Origin: Prorocentrum cordatum
Taxonomy: Eukaryota > Sar > Dinophyceae > Prorocentrales > Prorocentraceae
NCBI GenBank assembly: GCA_963575745.1
Contig: CAUYUJ010020721.1
Location: 35,001 to 99,000 of the forward strand
Length of the DNA stretch: 64,000 nucleotides
Reading direction: 5' to 3'
The notes under the pieces are model-generated. The model worked only from the letters and a program-made list of their open reading frames with translations, made no database searches and was not told the origin of the DNA. This document shows positions 44,381 to 56,179 of the stretch, one piece after another (within the stretch, counting starts at the first letter, position 1; every line of letters begins with the position of its first letter). The position numbers were made by a program, and so were the translations under genes.

Positions 44381-44865
44381 TCGTGTCTGGGTCGTGGGTC
44401 AGCGGCCCTCTCGAGGGGCTCATGGCGCGTATCCCTCTCGGATGACTCTTGGGAGCCTCTTAGGGGCCCCGCGGAGACCCCTTGGAAGCCTCTAAGGGGC
44501 CTTTCTGGAGCCTCTTGGGGCTTTTCGGGAACCCTCTTGGAGGCCTCTTGGGGGCTTTTCGGGAACCTCTTGGGGCTCGGGACGTATTGAGGGCTTCGTG
44601 GCCATCTCTGGGGCTATCTTGGCCACAAAATACCTTCGCTGTCCCACTCTTGGGCCCCTATTGGGCCCATTGGACCGTCTTGGAGCCCTGTTGGACTCTC
44701 TGGGGGTCCGTCTTGAGCCGCATGGAGGCCCTCTTAGGGGGCCTCGTTGGCAATCTCGAGACAATCCTGGGGGCCTCTTCGGCCGTCTTGGAGCGTCGAC
44801 AGCCCGAAAAGGCGACGACGCTAACCAACTCCAGAAATCAATGCAAAACACATCGTTCTGGCACA
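44381..44865 (-). repeat. Reversed CCAAGAGGCC array with spacer
   Basis: GGAGCCTCTTGGGGGCC-type units. On the minus strand it carries the A/T-rich spacer (ATTGATTTCTGG, CGCCTTTTCGGGCTGTCGAC at about 44,790-44,845), in the same order as at 15.1, 18.6, 19.0 and 20.7 kb. Confidence 0.85.
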
Positions 44866-46250
44866 TCGGGACTCTCTTGGGGGGCACTTCGGAGCCTTCT
44901 TATGTCAACACTCACAGCCCAGCCAGCGTTGCAAACCATGTCATGTGCGAGTGCGGGGCTCAGTCAGAGACACAGCTCAGAGACAGGCGATTATGCGCAT
45001 TCCATAGCCATCCTGGCTCACAGGGAAGGGTGGTCGTATGACGAACTATGAATATGGTTATGAACCCAACACAGCTGACCCGCGCACCAGATCTGTTGTA
45101 GGTAGGCGAACATGGCTTTGAAGCTGGAGATCGCAGACACGGATTCAGAAATATATGGGTGATAAGACCCACGACCGAGAATAGCTTCGGCACACCTCGG
45201 GACTTCGACGAGCAAGGCCAACCCTCCAAGAAGTTCAAATATGAAATCACGACCTACTGCTTCAGTCCCCCGAGAGGTGCGAGATCTTTCCCAACGGCAG
45301 CAGCGAACGCACCAGACAGATGCTCAACGGACGCGCTGACACCACGCCAGAAAGTCATGTCCAAAGTTATGGACCGATTACTGGAGGCGATGTGCAATGG
45401 ACGAACTCTCAACATCACAAAAACGAACCCAAGAGGCAGATAACGGATTTGACTCATGGAAGTTGCTGACTATATGAGTGCAGGCCCAAGACGGGGGGAT
45501 ACTAATATCACTGTTGGCAGCAGCTACGGACAGCAGACCAGCAGCAGGAACATCGTTTGGAACATGGTCAGCTAGATGGCTGGAGCTGGTACGTCGAGCC
45601 GACGAGTCTCGAGCTCGCCCGATGGACGATGGCATCAAGATGCGATGCTAGGTGAGAAGAGAAGCCCGCCTACGGAGCACAACAACCACATCATTGTTTG
45701 GTATGTTCCTCATACCTCAAACAACAACTATGACATGATGACGAACCATGTGCGTCGAGAACCCTGTGCGCTGGCGAAATGCATGAGGCCAACCCGGAGT
45801 CCGGCGAACCTGCAATAGGCGAGCCAACGCGCGAAACCTTGGCCTGTGCGGCAAAAGCAGAGCGCGCGACAGCCTCCGACGAGTGCAGGACTGTACCGTG
45901 AGCGTGGCCGAAAATCAAGCCCCAAATTCTGGCCACAAGCGTCGAGTGAGGTTCAAACGCTTCCCCTGAAATGTGCCGCGAGGCGGCGAAATCGAAAAGC
46001 GCCGTGAACCACAACGTAAGCATGCACGGCGCTGACGGCTCGAGAAGGAGGGGGGGAAGATGAGGAGGGCACAAAAGAGGGGGGAGAGATCTGTCATGGC
46101 CAAGCGCTCGGCAATCTCCCACGAGCGCAGCTCCAGACGGAACGATGCGAGCAATATATCATGATCTCGGATGGTAGAGAAGCGGCAGCGGCGGCAGCGG
46201 TAAGGAGGTAGAACAAAAAAACGAGAACAACAAAAAACACAAACCGTCCA
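44866..46250. other. Unique region, no recognised gene
   Basis: On the plus strand, 45,159-45,443 reads as a moderately coding-like segment (DFDEQGQPSKKFKYEITTY, LTPRQKVMSKVMDRLLEAM) with no known domain. It is followed by disconnected short frames to 45,820. Possibly decayed gene or retroelement sequence. Confidence 0.3.
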
Positions 46251-46528
46251 ATCAAAACACAAAAGTCACTGGAGGCGAGAGGGAAACGGAGGAGGAGGAG
46301 GGGGACAGGACGGAGGAGGGAGGAGAGACACACCGCCCTCGACGAGCGCATCGACTGCAGCACTGACCTCTGGCCGGCTCCAGAAAACGGCGCCACGATT
46401 CAAATGGGGAGGAAAGGGAATAATGACTGCCCTCGACCAGCATCTCGGCTGCACCACGGCCTCTCCAGTCAGCTCGGGCACATGGCTTTGCGACGTCGCC
46501 GCACCCAGCCCATGCCATACGAAATGGG
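46251..46528. other. Spacer with GGAGGA run
   Basis: GGAGGAGGAGG at 46,289-46,325. No gene. Confidence 0.4.
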
Positions 46529-46648
46529 TGGCGAATCTACGGGCGGCCACGCCAGTGACCGTCTGGATTGCCATGCCAGCGCGCTGGGGCGAATCTACGG
46601 ACGGCCACGCCGGTGACCGTTTAGATTGCCATGCCAGCGCGTTGGGGC
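46529..46648 (+). repeat. 58-bp tandem duplication
   Basis: GGCGAATCTACGG(G/A)CGGCCA starts copies at 46,530 and 46,588 (offset 58). Each continues ACGCC(A/G)GTGACCGT, GATTGCCATGCCAGCGCG. Confidence 0.85.
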
Positions 46649-47238
46649 GATGAGCGACCGCCCGGATTTCCGGCCCGGGCCGGCGACCTGAAAAGGCCTC
46701 TGGGGGCCTCCGGAAGGTCACCGGAGGCTGGCCGGGCGAACGTCACCACATTGTCAGTGGGCCAGATGGCCACTAGAGTCTGGATATTCACACAGCCACT
46801 GGGGGAGGAGCGAGGACGAGATAGGCAAAGATGCGGACAGCGGCCGCTCCCAGCCAGGGCTGGCCCGCACTCCGCCTCCGGGAGGCGAGACCGGGAGGAG
46901 AAAAACGAGAAGGGGGAGGGCAGATCCCATCGGCTGCCGGGCGCGGCGTGTCCCGCAGGTCATCGGCCACACGATCAGGACAGACGGCCAGGCGTGCACA
47001 GTGTCGACTCCCATGCCAGCGGCTACGATCGTTGTCGGTCGACCGCGTGGGAAAAAAGGAAGGGGGAAACCCTGCAATGGCCCCGGGCTCGGGAGAATCG
47101 GGGGGCACAAAGGTGGGGTTGGGGCAAAGGTGGGGCTTGAAGAAGAATCGCTCCGAATGGCCCGTGGAAAAAGGAAGCGCGCTCTCAACGGGAACATCCA
47201 GTTGGGCCCGGGGCCGCTCCCCAACCCCACCCTGGGAT
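46649..47238. other. Unique spacer
   Basis: No recognised gene in GC-rich sequence, despite long overlapping open frames on both strands. Confidence 0.35.
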
Positions 47239-47419
47239 ACTCCAGATTTCGTAATAAAAGGGAGGGGGTCTGGACCCTCCAAGACAAGCCATTTCAGACC
47301 CCCCCCGTGGGAGAACCCTCCAAAACATCGTCCCCAGACCCCCCAGGCCCTCCAAGATAGCCTGGAAGAGACCCCCCCCGAAATGAGACCCCCCCTCCCT
47401 TTATTACGAAATCTGGAGT
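47239..47419. mobile_element. MITE-like element with ~33-bp inverted ends
   Basis: The left end 47,239-47,271 (ACTCCAGATTTCGTAATAAA then AGGGAGGGGGTCT) and right end 47,386-47,419 are inverted repeats, perfect over the first 20 bases and then differing only by run length in A and G tracts. The 114-base interior has CCCTCCAA and GACCCCCCC repeats. Weak extension of the symmetry outward (GGAT(G)ACTCC) hides any target duplication. No coding. Confidence 0.6.
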
Positions 47420-48515
47420 CATCCTCCCTGTCTGGTCCCCCGAGAGAGGGGAGGAAAAGGCGGGAGGAGGGGGAAGGCGGGGGCGCGTTGTCGGCGGCAC
47501 GGGCGGGCAGAAACTGGCCAGCGCGGGCGCGCGGCGCTCGCCCGCAGACGCCCGCGCGAGTGCGTTCGCCGAGCGACGCCGACGGACCAGCTCCAGAGCA
47601 TAGCCCGGTAGCGTTCGTCGGCCGTCTGCGGGGCCAGCCTGCTGAGGACAGCGCGACCTGCAATGCGCCCGGCGCGCCTCGAGGGCCCGCGCCGCGGAGA
47701 GCAAGACGGCATCCGCGGGCCAGTTTGCCACTGGCCCGTCGAACAGCAGGAAGTAAGATGAAGCCGGGATGGGGGCAAAATTTGACCGGGATAAAAATCA
47801 TGCTCGGTTTTTCAAATCACCGGGGGCGCCGCCGAACGGGCCTGCCACGCCTTGGGCGCCGACGGCTTCGCGAGGGAAGAAAAGCGCCCCGGCGCGGATG
47901 AAGCCACGGCGCGTATTTGGCCACGCGCACGACCGAGGGAATTCAGCGCCAAGCGCCTTTCACTCCAGAAGGCCCGACGTCAACAAAACAAACTTGAGGC
48001 CCGAAGGGGGCCCCAAGGAGGCGGACCGCCAAAACAATCACGCAACCAACGCAACGAAAAAAACACGAAAATGTCAAACATCGCGTTGCTCAGTGACCTC
48101 TTCGGCCAAGCAACACCGCGATAATGCCCAAGACGGCATTGGAAAACAAGTCACGCGCGCGGCCAGGCGACTTCCCCGCGCCGCCCCAAGGTTCCCGAAG
48201 CGCGCCGAAATAACCGTAGAGAACACCCCGGAAAGTCTTTGGAAAATCACCGCGCCATGCAAGATCCGCCACCGAACAATCTCGCGGACACCTAGCGCGT
48301 GCGCGCGGGCGTCCACCATGGATGCCCAACTCCGGTTTCCGAGTCAATCGCGCGCAACCGCCTGGGGGACTCGGCAACCTCGCAATTGGCCCAGGGGCCC
48401 GCGGGCCCCAGGGAATCGAATGCCGAGTTCGCAACTCCGGAAGCATCGGGCGCGGCGCCGGCCAGTCGCTCGTCTCTGGCTGACAGTAGGACGCCTGGAG
48501 ACCCGGTAAAACCTA
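47420..48515. other. GC-rich region, no recognised gene
   Basis: Overlapping open frames on both strands have no motif. May be the decayed distal part of the 48.7-53 kb LINE or unrelated. Confidence 0.3.
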
Positions 48516-48539
48516 AGGAACCGCTTTTCAGAGATTCAC

Positions 48540-48717
48540 AGAACCATAAACCGGGGCGCGCCAAATTCTCGCGTCCGAACTTCTCTGATAATCTCTGAAA
48601 ATCTCTGAACTAGCCACCCCGCGTGAAACATTCCTATAAACCCAAAACCTCGGAGCTGGCCGAAACTCTCTGAGTTTTTCGGCCCGCGAAATTTGGCGCG
48701 CCCGGATTTCTGGTTCC
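48540..48717. repeat. Inverted repeat around AscI-type GGCGCGCC sites
   Basis: The left arm 48,540-48,573 and right arm 48,685-48,717 match inverted at about 28 of 34 bases around GGGCGCGCCAAATT. The loop holds repeated ATCTCTGA. It lies just beyond the 3' side of the decayed minus-strand LINE. Confidence 0.5.
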
Positions 48718-50099
48718 GCTGCGGGTGCGCCCAGCAAGTCCTCGCGCGCCCAGGGTGGGGGCCGTGGACATCGCGGGCCGCGATGGTCCCGACCGCGAGG
48801 TCCTTCCTCCTGCCCCTCGACGAGTCCACGCTCATGGACACGCTCTCTGCGCTGAGCGTGGACCGCGCCATCCGCCGGTACTTCTGCGCGACGACAGCCA
48901 ACTGGCCGCCGACGGACAAGGCGATTTTTCTCCGAGCTGCGCGTGCCACCGAAAACGTACAATACCCCCGGGCTCGGGGAGAAACACTTTCGAAGCATTT
49001 TCAGGCCGCCAGCGTCGTGGCTGCCGACCCGCCGCGCGCCGACCGAGAGACTAGCTGGGTCCACTACGTCCACAGCGGCGGGCGGGCGCCCAAGAGAGCT
49101 GTCGCCACGGTGCGCGCGGCGGGGCGCCCGCCCAACTGCAACCGCAAATGCGGCCTCCATGGCGCCACAGGCGTAATATGTGCGACGCATTCTCGGGCCC
49201 CCCATCAGCGCGTTGGCCAGCGCCCAAGTCCCTGAAACGCAAACCGACTGCGCCCCCGTGCAAGCCGCGCACTCGCTCACAATGCTCGTGCACACCAGAA
49301 TTTCTGCCCGCCCTCAACAGTTTAATCGAGCGCCCATGTGTTACTTAGGCTCCTCGAGCCCTCTGAGAACTTCTTCGAATGCGCGCGCTGCGCTCCACAA
49401 ATCGGCGTTCTATTTTTCTCTGGAACTCTCCCAGAATCTCTGGTTCCGATTTGTCCCGATCTTCCGCTCAACTGAGGAAGGCTGCGAGAGGCCGTCCCCC
49501 GCCGACGCGATCGCCGGCCGGCGCCGCGCGAACGCGCGCGCGACCGCACAGCGCGAGCACTGCTCGATAGAGTCCTCCAGCGCGCAGCCGAAGATGCGTC
49601 TGCGCCGTCGTTGGAAACGACGGCCGGTGCACCGCCCTTTGAACCGCGTCCGCAACAGCGCGGCGCGGACGCAAGGAGGGACCGCAGCCCACAACCTCTC
49701 GAGGGCCCAGACCCAGCGGGAACAGACCCAGCGACCACCAGTCCAGACGTCGCGGCCAGAAGCGCCCGGGCACTGCCGTCGGCACCTTCTGCTCTGCAAG
49801 ATATCCAGGCTGGTGCGTTGCCAGCGGGCCTTGCAGCGCCCCCCCCGTTCGCCCGCGTCCGCCGGCACGTCCGCAGCGCCGAGCACCCTGGCCCAGACGC
49901 GGGCGGCGCCCCAACCGAGACGTTCGAAGTCGGCGACGGCGGCCTCCGCGCGCCGGGCGGCCGCGATCGCGAACAAAATGTGCTGCAGCCCGCCGGCGCA
50001 GGAACTCCGGCGCGGCCGTGGCTTCTCGCTGGGGGTGGGCAAGACGGGCCACCTGCCGCCCTCCATGGCGGCGCGCCTGTTAGACGGCCGCGCGGAAGC

Positions 50100-50800
50100 G
50101 GGCGGCATGGGACAATTCGGTGTCCGATGTCCTTGAGGCTGCCCGCGAATCCGAGTGGCTTCGGGTCGCTGAGGATATCTGCGGAGAACAAGCAGCGCGG
50201 CCCAGGGGAGAGACGCGCGAGAGCCTGGCACTCGGTCACGCGCCGCCCCAGGAGGAGGGAAGAGCTTCGCCGCGAAGCCGAGCGCGGACGCGACGCGCGC
50301 GCGCTGCGAGGAGCGACAGATTGAAGCCGCAACCAACTTCGCCCCGGGGCGCCCGGAGGAGGTAATTCTCGAACACCTGGCGCTGCTGTGCGTCTTCGGA
50401 GGCACTCCTCGGCCGAGCGCGCCATCCGCATGGCGCCCCGCCGCGGGGCAATCGCAGCCGCCGAGGCCCGGAGCTCCTCCGGCGCCACCTGACGAAGCGG
50501 AACGATGGCAGTCTTGCTCCAAGTAAGCCCAGCCGGGAAAGCAGCTCGCACTCTTGGAAGAGCCGCTCCAGCGGGGGGGGGGCCCTGTGGAGGGCCTGCG
50601 CGACGAGTGCCAGGTCGCCCGCATATGTCCAGGACGTTGGCCCAGCAGGAGCGGCCGCCGATGAATCTGCGCTGGGCCTCCGAGACCCACTCGGAGTATG
50701 TCCCCTCCAGCCGGAAGCGCGCTGCGTCCGCCGGAATCCGGCCGTCGAAAATCACGACGCTGATGGGCCTGACCTGGCACGCCTTCTTCAGCGGGAGGTG
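50100..50800 (-). pseudogene. Reverse transcriptase fragment of decayed LINE
   Basis: At 50,620-50,790 the minus strand reads KKACQVRPISVVIFDGRI, then WVSEAQRRFIGGRSCWANVLDI, the early fingers motifs of LINE RTs (RPIS..N..R and E.Q.GF..GRS). At 50,108-50,205 it reads LSPGPRCLFSADILSD then PLGFAGSLKDIGH, a connector typical of the same proteins. WSKTAIVPL (about 50,500) sits between. The catalytic FADD-type motif and the FD-x-AFPS motif are not visible: the roughly 100 bases after NVLDI appear shortened. Non-functional. Confidence 0.6.
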
Positions 50801-51369
50801 CAGGGGGGAATCGTTGAAGTCGGGTAGATGGTTGCGCTGCAATGGGGCCTGCCGACCTGGCGAAGGCCTCGCAGAGACTGTCGACGGCCGGGCCTCCCAG
50901 CTGGCGGCGCGCCTCAGCCGGGGCGCCGTCGGGGCCAGGGGGGGGGCCCGAAGATTGGGCGGCCCCCCCAATGTCCGCTCGGCGCGCCAGCCAACGCGGC
51001 GAGCCCACGGGGGGCTGGGCGGCGGCCGCGCTGGCAGGGAGGCCCCCCTCGGACCAGCGGCGGCGCGGGGCCGCGTCCGTCGGCCCTGCCTGGAAGACCA
51101 ACTTCCAAAGTGCGCGGAAGTCCGCCGCCATCTCGTCGGGGCGAGCGCGCAGCTTCCCGCGCGCGTCGAGCGCGGCCCGCGCGAACTTGCCACGGCCAGG
51201 GGGCAAGCGGAATTGCAGTCGGAGGTTGGCCGCGCGTCTGCGCTGCCGCATCATCTGTCACGCCGCTCTGCCTCTCGCGCAAGCGCTCTGCTCCCCGCGC
51301 AAACGCGTGAGCTCATCGACGTATTGCGTGGGCTCGAGCAGAAGGGGGCCGCGACTGGCGCCCAGCGCG

Positions 51370-51860
51370 GGTTCATAAGGGTTCGGGGCCAGGGGGCACA
51401 AGCGCGGGCGCGCGGACGAATGTCATGGCGCACCCTAGTTTGTCCTCCGAGCAAGGGGCGCGCTGGGCGTCGACGCGGCCATCGTCGCAAGACTCCGACG
51501 CGTCGCGGACCCCCTGCCGCGAAAGTGCGAGACGGCGAACCGCGCTAACAGAGCGCAGCTCCTCGCGGAGGGAATGGGGGCCCAGAGCAACAGCTGGGCA
51601 CCGCCCACGCCAGTTAACAGCGGCTGCACCAGCCGGGCCGACGCCGGCTTGGGAGGAGGTGCGCGGCGGGCGAAGAAGACGGGGCGGTGGTTGGAGGCGC
51701 CGACAACCCCGTCGCCCACTCCGACGGTGATCTGGCGGCACAACAAATCGGCGGGCTCGATGTAGCGGTCGAGCCGTGAACGCGAAATAGCCAAGCTGCA
51801 TGTGCGTCATGCGCGACTGATGCGCTCCGCAAAATCCTGCATGTCCCGCCCAATCGACCT
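51370..51860 (-). pseudogene. Endonuclease C-terminal fragment of decayed LINE
   Basis: The minus strand reads SRLDRYIEPADLLCRQIT, then GASNHRPVFFARR. NHRPV at about 51,681-51,695 corresponds to the SDHxPV histidine motif that ends the endonuclease fold, with the Asp replaced by Asn. A poly-Pro linker follows, as usual before the RT. Upstream parts (51.9-53.0 kb) fit the rest of an endonuclease only in broken pieces. Confidence 0.5.
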
Positions 51861-53039
51861 CTTCCGAGATACGGCGCCTCCCTGTGTAGTCGATGGTGGT
51901 CGTGGAGAGGTGGGTGGATCTGCTCGAGAAGAAGGCTCCGGCACAGACCAAGTGCGTCCGCGTGGCTGAGCTCTGAGATGAGGGGTCCTGGGCCAGTCTA
52001 GGGGGCCTCGGAAACGAAATGCACGCCTGCTGGTAGCAGCCGGCGGGCATGCCGCATCATGGGCCCCTGCTGCAAGCGCGAGGTCTCGCGGCCGAATCGG
52101 GCATCGACACGGCCCCGGGGGGTCTTGCCACCATGGCCCGGGCTGCGATGAATCCCGCCGATAATCGCGGGCGGGCCAAAACCAGACGCGCGCGACGTCC
52201 GCCGCCAGGATCGACGGAAGTCCACGAGGTAGGTGGACGGGGGCGCAACCTCGATGACGGGGGGCTCCAACTCCCAACTCCCTGATCATGGGGATCTCGC
52301 GGGAGAGGATGTGGAGATCGTGGATATCGCCAGCCCCCGAAGTTCGCGACGGGGGCCTGCCGGACCAAGGGGGGCGCGCTCCATCGGCTGCGGGTGGAAC
52401 TCGACACAGCGAACGAGCGCGGCCCACCTCTCGCCCATGAAGTCGCGCCACCACAAATCGCAGACGCTCTCGACAGCGACGCAGCAGTGGAAATAGTCCA
52501 GCGGCGCGACGAATCGGACGTGCTCGCGCGGGTCGCCGTTCGAGCGTCGCCGCGTCGGCGCGGACGGGAGGCGGCCAATCGTTGATGCGTTCCCGGGCGC
52601 CCAAAGTGAGACGGATCTCCCGGCGCTCTGCGCGGCGCCCTAGAAGCTGGCGTCGCTCTTTTCCGCGAGGTCTGCGAGCGCGCGGGCGGCGCCCGCGGTC
52701 GCTGGGCGCCCCGGGGGCAGGGGGGGGCGCGCGGATCGCGGGCATGTCCAACGAGGGCGACCACTGCGCGCATGCGACCTCCGCGTTGCTCGGGGCGGCG
52801 CCCAGAACGGCCTGGGGCGCTCGGGTGCCCAACTCCCGCCGCAGCGGAAATTCGGGCGGCCGCGTCCGTTTGCGCTCGCGTGCGCACGTTGCTCAGGTTG
52901 GCGATAGCTTCAGCGCGCAACGCTACGGGGTGGCGAATGGGAACCTGCCCCGCACTAATTGGAAAAGCTCGGCCCTTCCCTCGGCGGCCCCCGCGCAGGA
53001 TGAGAGCACGGCGACGCGCTTCGGAGATGTCGCATAGGT

Positions 53040-53235
53040 GGGCGGATGGGAAGGGCGACGACGGCAACGGCAAAAACTACCAGGGCCACAATGACGAGAA
53101 GCGCATTGACCAAGGTCGCGGCGGCAAGCGCAACCAGGGCCAGAACAATACGGGCCGCAACAGCGAGGGCACTGCATTGGCCGTGGGCACCAGGGCCAAA
53201 AGAAACCTCAATGTCCAAATCGAATAGATATCGGA
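53040..53235. other. Coding-like segment of uncertain strand
   Basis: The plus strand reads a hydrophilic Gly/Asn/Lys-rich stretch (WADGKGDDGNGKNYQG, QGRGGKRNQGQNNTG) ending at TAG 53,225. The minus strand reads a hydrophobic one (ARIVLALVALAAATLVNALL). Both have fairly GC-rich third positions, so I cannot decide. The plus version would resemble a nucleic-acid-binding gag-like tail. Confidence 0.25.
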
Positions 53236-54279
53236 ACCCTTTCGCCTTTCGCAATCATTGCAATGAGCGGCGTTACAGAATGTGCTATCTTATCGAATCT
53301 TCGCAGCAGCGTGGAAGCCCAACGGCGGAGGGTCGAGATCGCGAACGCCCATCGCGTCAGCGACATCGACGCCATACTCATCCGCCGCCGCACTGCCGCG
53401 ACTAGGACGATCGCAGGACTGACTGCAACAAATAAACCGACGCGCGACATGCACATCTCAGCCGACGGCGAGGACTGGCCGCGCCCGCGGGGGCCCTGTG
53501 GCGAGCGGCGCCAGAAGCCCCGGGGCGCGGACGACCCCCGGCGGCAGCGAGTTCCCGCTACCATCCCAGAGGAGAGCGGCGATGCGGACGAGTTGCGGGC
53601 GGGCGAGACTGGCGACGCCGCCGACCTCAAGCCGGAGACCGTCGAGAACGTTCCTCTACTGGGGCGGCCAGTGCAATGACCGCGACTCAGAGAAGGCCAG
53701 AGTCTGGGACGTCCAGAGCGGATCGTGAAAGAGCCACGGCAAAAGAACATGACATATTTCAACGTGATCCGTGACAGCGATCAGGCTCGATCCCAACAAA
53801 ATCCAGATGAGCGTCTCAAGCACGACCAAATATGTACTTCCCATGGGCAAGTTGCAACGGAAAAGTGGAAGGCCCACTCTACATCGGGCCGCCACAGGTG
53901 CCGGGCACGCGGGCGCCTCTTTCTACAATTTCAAGATGGACGCGCACGCGAAGCAACCGACAGAAGAACAGCCTCATGGTCGCAGCCGTGCATCACGACG
54001 GAAACGTGGCGATCGTCGAAGGCTGAATCAACGGCAGCCTGCTCAACGGCGACAGTGCGGCGCAAGTCAACTGCGACGAGCATCGAAGTCGAACTCGAGC
54101 GGCGCGCCAGCGATGCCCTGATGCGTCGCTGACGGCAGGGCCTGAGTGCATCCGACCAACGCCTCGACAGCTGGAAAACGCGCGACCAGGCGCGGAGATG
54201 GGCCCTGGCCAGATTGCAACAACAAGTCTGGTAGCCATCCAAAGAAGCCCAGCTGAGCACGTCACCGACAGCCACAACT
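53236..54279. other. Possible 5' remains of the copia element
   Basis: No recognised domain. Open frames on both strands are short. By position it should hold gag and protease of the downstream copia element, but no protease motif is seen. Confidence 0.25.
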
Positions 54280-54469
54280 TGACGCATTGCCCAGCAGCTG
54301 CATGGCGCGGGAGTTGCATGGCACCCAAGGGGCGACCCGATTCGCTTGCACTCGCGGTGCGAGAAGACCCAGCGGATCTCGGTCAAATCATTCAGCGCGG
54401 GACACAGGCAGCGGGGCAGGAGGCGCGGCGGCAATGCTCGAGAAGGGACAAGAGGAGACAGCCTTACGA

Positions 54470-55062
54470 TGCAGTTTCACGCTGTATTCGGACTCCAATG
54501 CATCGGGCGTGATTATCAGGAGCGGCAGCGAGAAAGGTCTGGTTAACATGGTAGACTGCATAACTCAGAAGCGGATGCCAGTTAAGACGACGGAGCAGAC
54601 CATCGCGAGATCAGCACATGCACAAGCTGGCGCAGTGAAGCGCTGCCATCGACCTGCGACCCAACTGTCGAGAGCTCGCCTTTCTCGTGAGTTTGTGCCT
54701 GGAGAGGTGTTATTCCCATGGATGGTTCGCCACGCGGCTTGGGTCCCCAACCGGCGCCAGTTGCGCGAGCGGACCCAGGCGACTGTTTGCCAAATCTGAG
54801 AGGACACGCGCACTCGTCCAAAATCGTGGCGTTCGGAGAGCTTGCGATGATTAGAGTTCCCATTCAGCCAGAGGACGTGCGCAAGAAACTGAACGTGCCA
54901 TGGATCAAGGGCGCATGGGTTAGACGCACGGACAGAGAACCTGACGGGCAGGGCAGTGAGGCGTCTACCAGACGAGGCGAAGTTGGACAGAGCGCTCAAC
55001 GGGAAGCAGAAGGGCTGCGTTGGAGAGAGCAGCCTGAGTCAGGCGTCAAGCGGCTCTCGTGC
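54470..55062 (+). pseudogene. copia integrase fragment
   Basis: It reads LYSDSNASGVIIRSGSE (about 54,482, the second catalytic Asp region) and MPVKTTEQT...SAHAQAGAVKR (54,575-54,640, where a conserved Glu is normally found but Ala-Gly stands here). PGEVLFPWMVRHAAW follows (54,698-54,742), a signature of dinoflagellate copia proteins as I know them. In a second frame SSKIVAFGELAMIRVPIQPED and KKLNVPWIKGAWV (54,817-54,930) form the post-catalytic GKGYP-like part (written here as two short pieces). A third frame gives RRLPDEAKLDRAL (54,959). Confidence 0.65.
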
Positions 55063-55539
55063 GCATAGTACCCCGCGAGGTACAGAGCCGAGTGGTGGCG
55101 CAGGCGCCTGGAGATCAGGAGGTGACCTTCACGACAGAGCCCAGCACGCAGCTGGTGGAGGCGGAGTCTCAACCAGGGGTGGTGGCGGCAGGTACAGCGG
55201 AGTCAGTACCAGCGTAGGCTATGGATGTGGCTGGTGGAACTGAGGAATCGCTGGACGATAACATAGTTACGGACGCTCCAAGCTTGCGGAGGCCAGCTGA
55301 GAGCGAGGAAACGTAGAGGTCTCAACTATATTGCCCAGACCAAAAACGTCGACACAAATTTGGACGGCATGGAAACGGAGATACGCAACCCATCTACCTC
55401 GCCAGAGACCGACAAACCTACCATGGAGAGCGACGATCAGAGGCGGGCGCAACGCAATATAGGACGGTGGTGTACAACCTGATACATTAGCCAAGAGGCG
55501 TTCACATCTCTTGGCGGCGGTTCGGTGGTTATGCCAGCA

Positions 55540-55615
55540 GTTGAAGAAACATGGCCACAAGGCCAAGAGACAGCTGATCAAGCTGACTCGATATCTGAAG
55601 GGTGCCAACCCTCAC
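55540..55615 (+). pseudogene. copia reverse transcriptase C-terminal remnant
   Basis: LKKHGHKAKRQLIKLTRYLK then GANPHETLLP matches the segment that joins RT to RNase H in copia proteins (R-x-L-RYLKG). The catalytic RT core upstream is absent. Confidence 0.55.
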
Positions 55616-55639
55616 GAGACACTCCTACCAAGCGGACGA

Positions 55640-56150
55640 AGTGCCGACAAATATCAACGCCTACAGTGACGGAGATTCGGGATGCGACGAGTTAGGCAGG
55701 AAGGGCGTGAACGGAGGAGCTATCATGATAGCTGGATGCCGAACGCGCTCACACAGCCGAAGTGGAGATCGACACGCTCTCTCGCCAGGCGAGTCGGAGA
55801 TCATGAGCAGCAGCTCGATCATGAAAGTGGCGCTGGGCATCCAGCACCTGGTGAAGTGCGTGGGCATAGGAATAATACTAATGCTGTGCTACACGGGCGA
55901 GTTGGTGGCGCAGTCCTGCATGCATCGCTGCGGGTGTGGTTGTATGAAGCACCTGGACGTACGACACATGTGGCTACAAGAAGAATCTGCGATGGGCAGC
56001 TGCTTACCCCCAACACCATCCCAAGAATGGAGAACGCAGCTGGTATGTTGACGAAGGTCTCGGGCTCGATGAAGGTTAAGAAGTTCAGCAAGAAGCTGGG
56101 CCGATGTCCCATGGAGGTGCGTTTGGACCCCAAAGCGGTGGTACATGCCA
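55640..56150 (+). pseudogene. copia RNase H fragment
   Basis: It reads INAYSDGDSG (first Asp, about 55,652), KGVNGGAIMIAG (55,703-55,740), ALSPGESEIMSSSS (catalytic Glu, about 55,780), MKHLDVRHMWLQEE (55,945-55,986) and, in another frame, ENAAGMLTK (56,029-56,055) for the usual NPAD-x-LTK. The middle catalytic Asp motif (TDS) is replaced by CYTGEL, so the enzyme would be dead even apart from the frameshift near 55,990. Confidence 0.75.
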
Positions 56151-56179
56151 TGGTCGATGCGACCATGCCAAACTTATGA

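Larger units (their letters stand above)
48720..53100 (-). mobile_element. Decayed LINE retrotransposon, minus strand
   Basis: Reading leftward from about 53.1 kb, scattered frames match a second dinoflagellate-type LINE: endonuclease end (about 51.4-51.9 kb) and reverse transcriptase pieces (50.1-50.8 kb). Frames change many times and stops are frequent, so it is much older than the 22.9-29.4 kb copy and belongs to another lineage (no RNase H is seen here). The outer limits are approximate. Confidence 0.6.

Noticed and set aside
46754-47901. Overlapping 330-350-codon frames on both strands
   Set aside because: High GC lowers stop frequency. The frames cross the small inverted-repeat element at 47,239-47,419 and show no motif.
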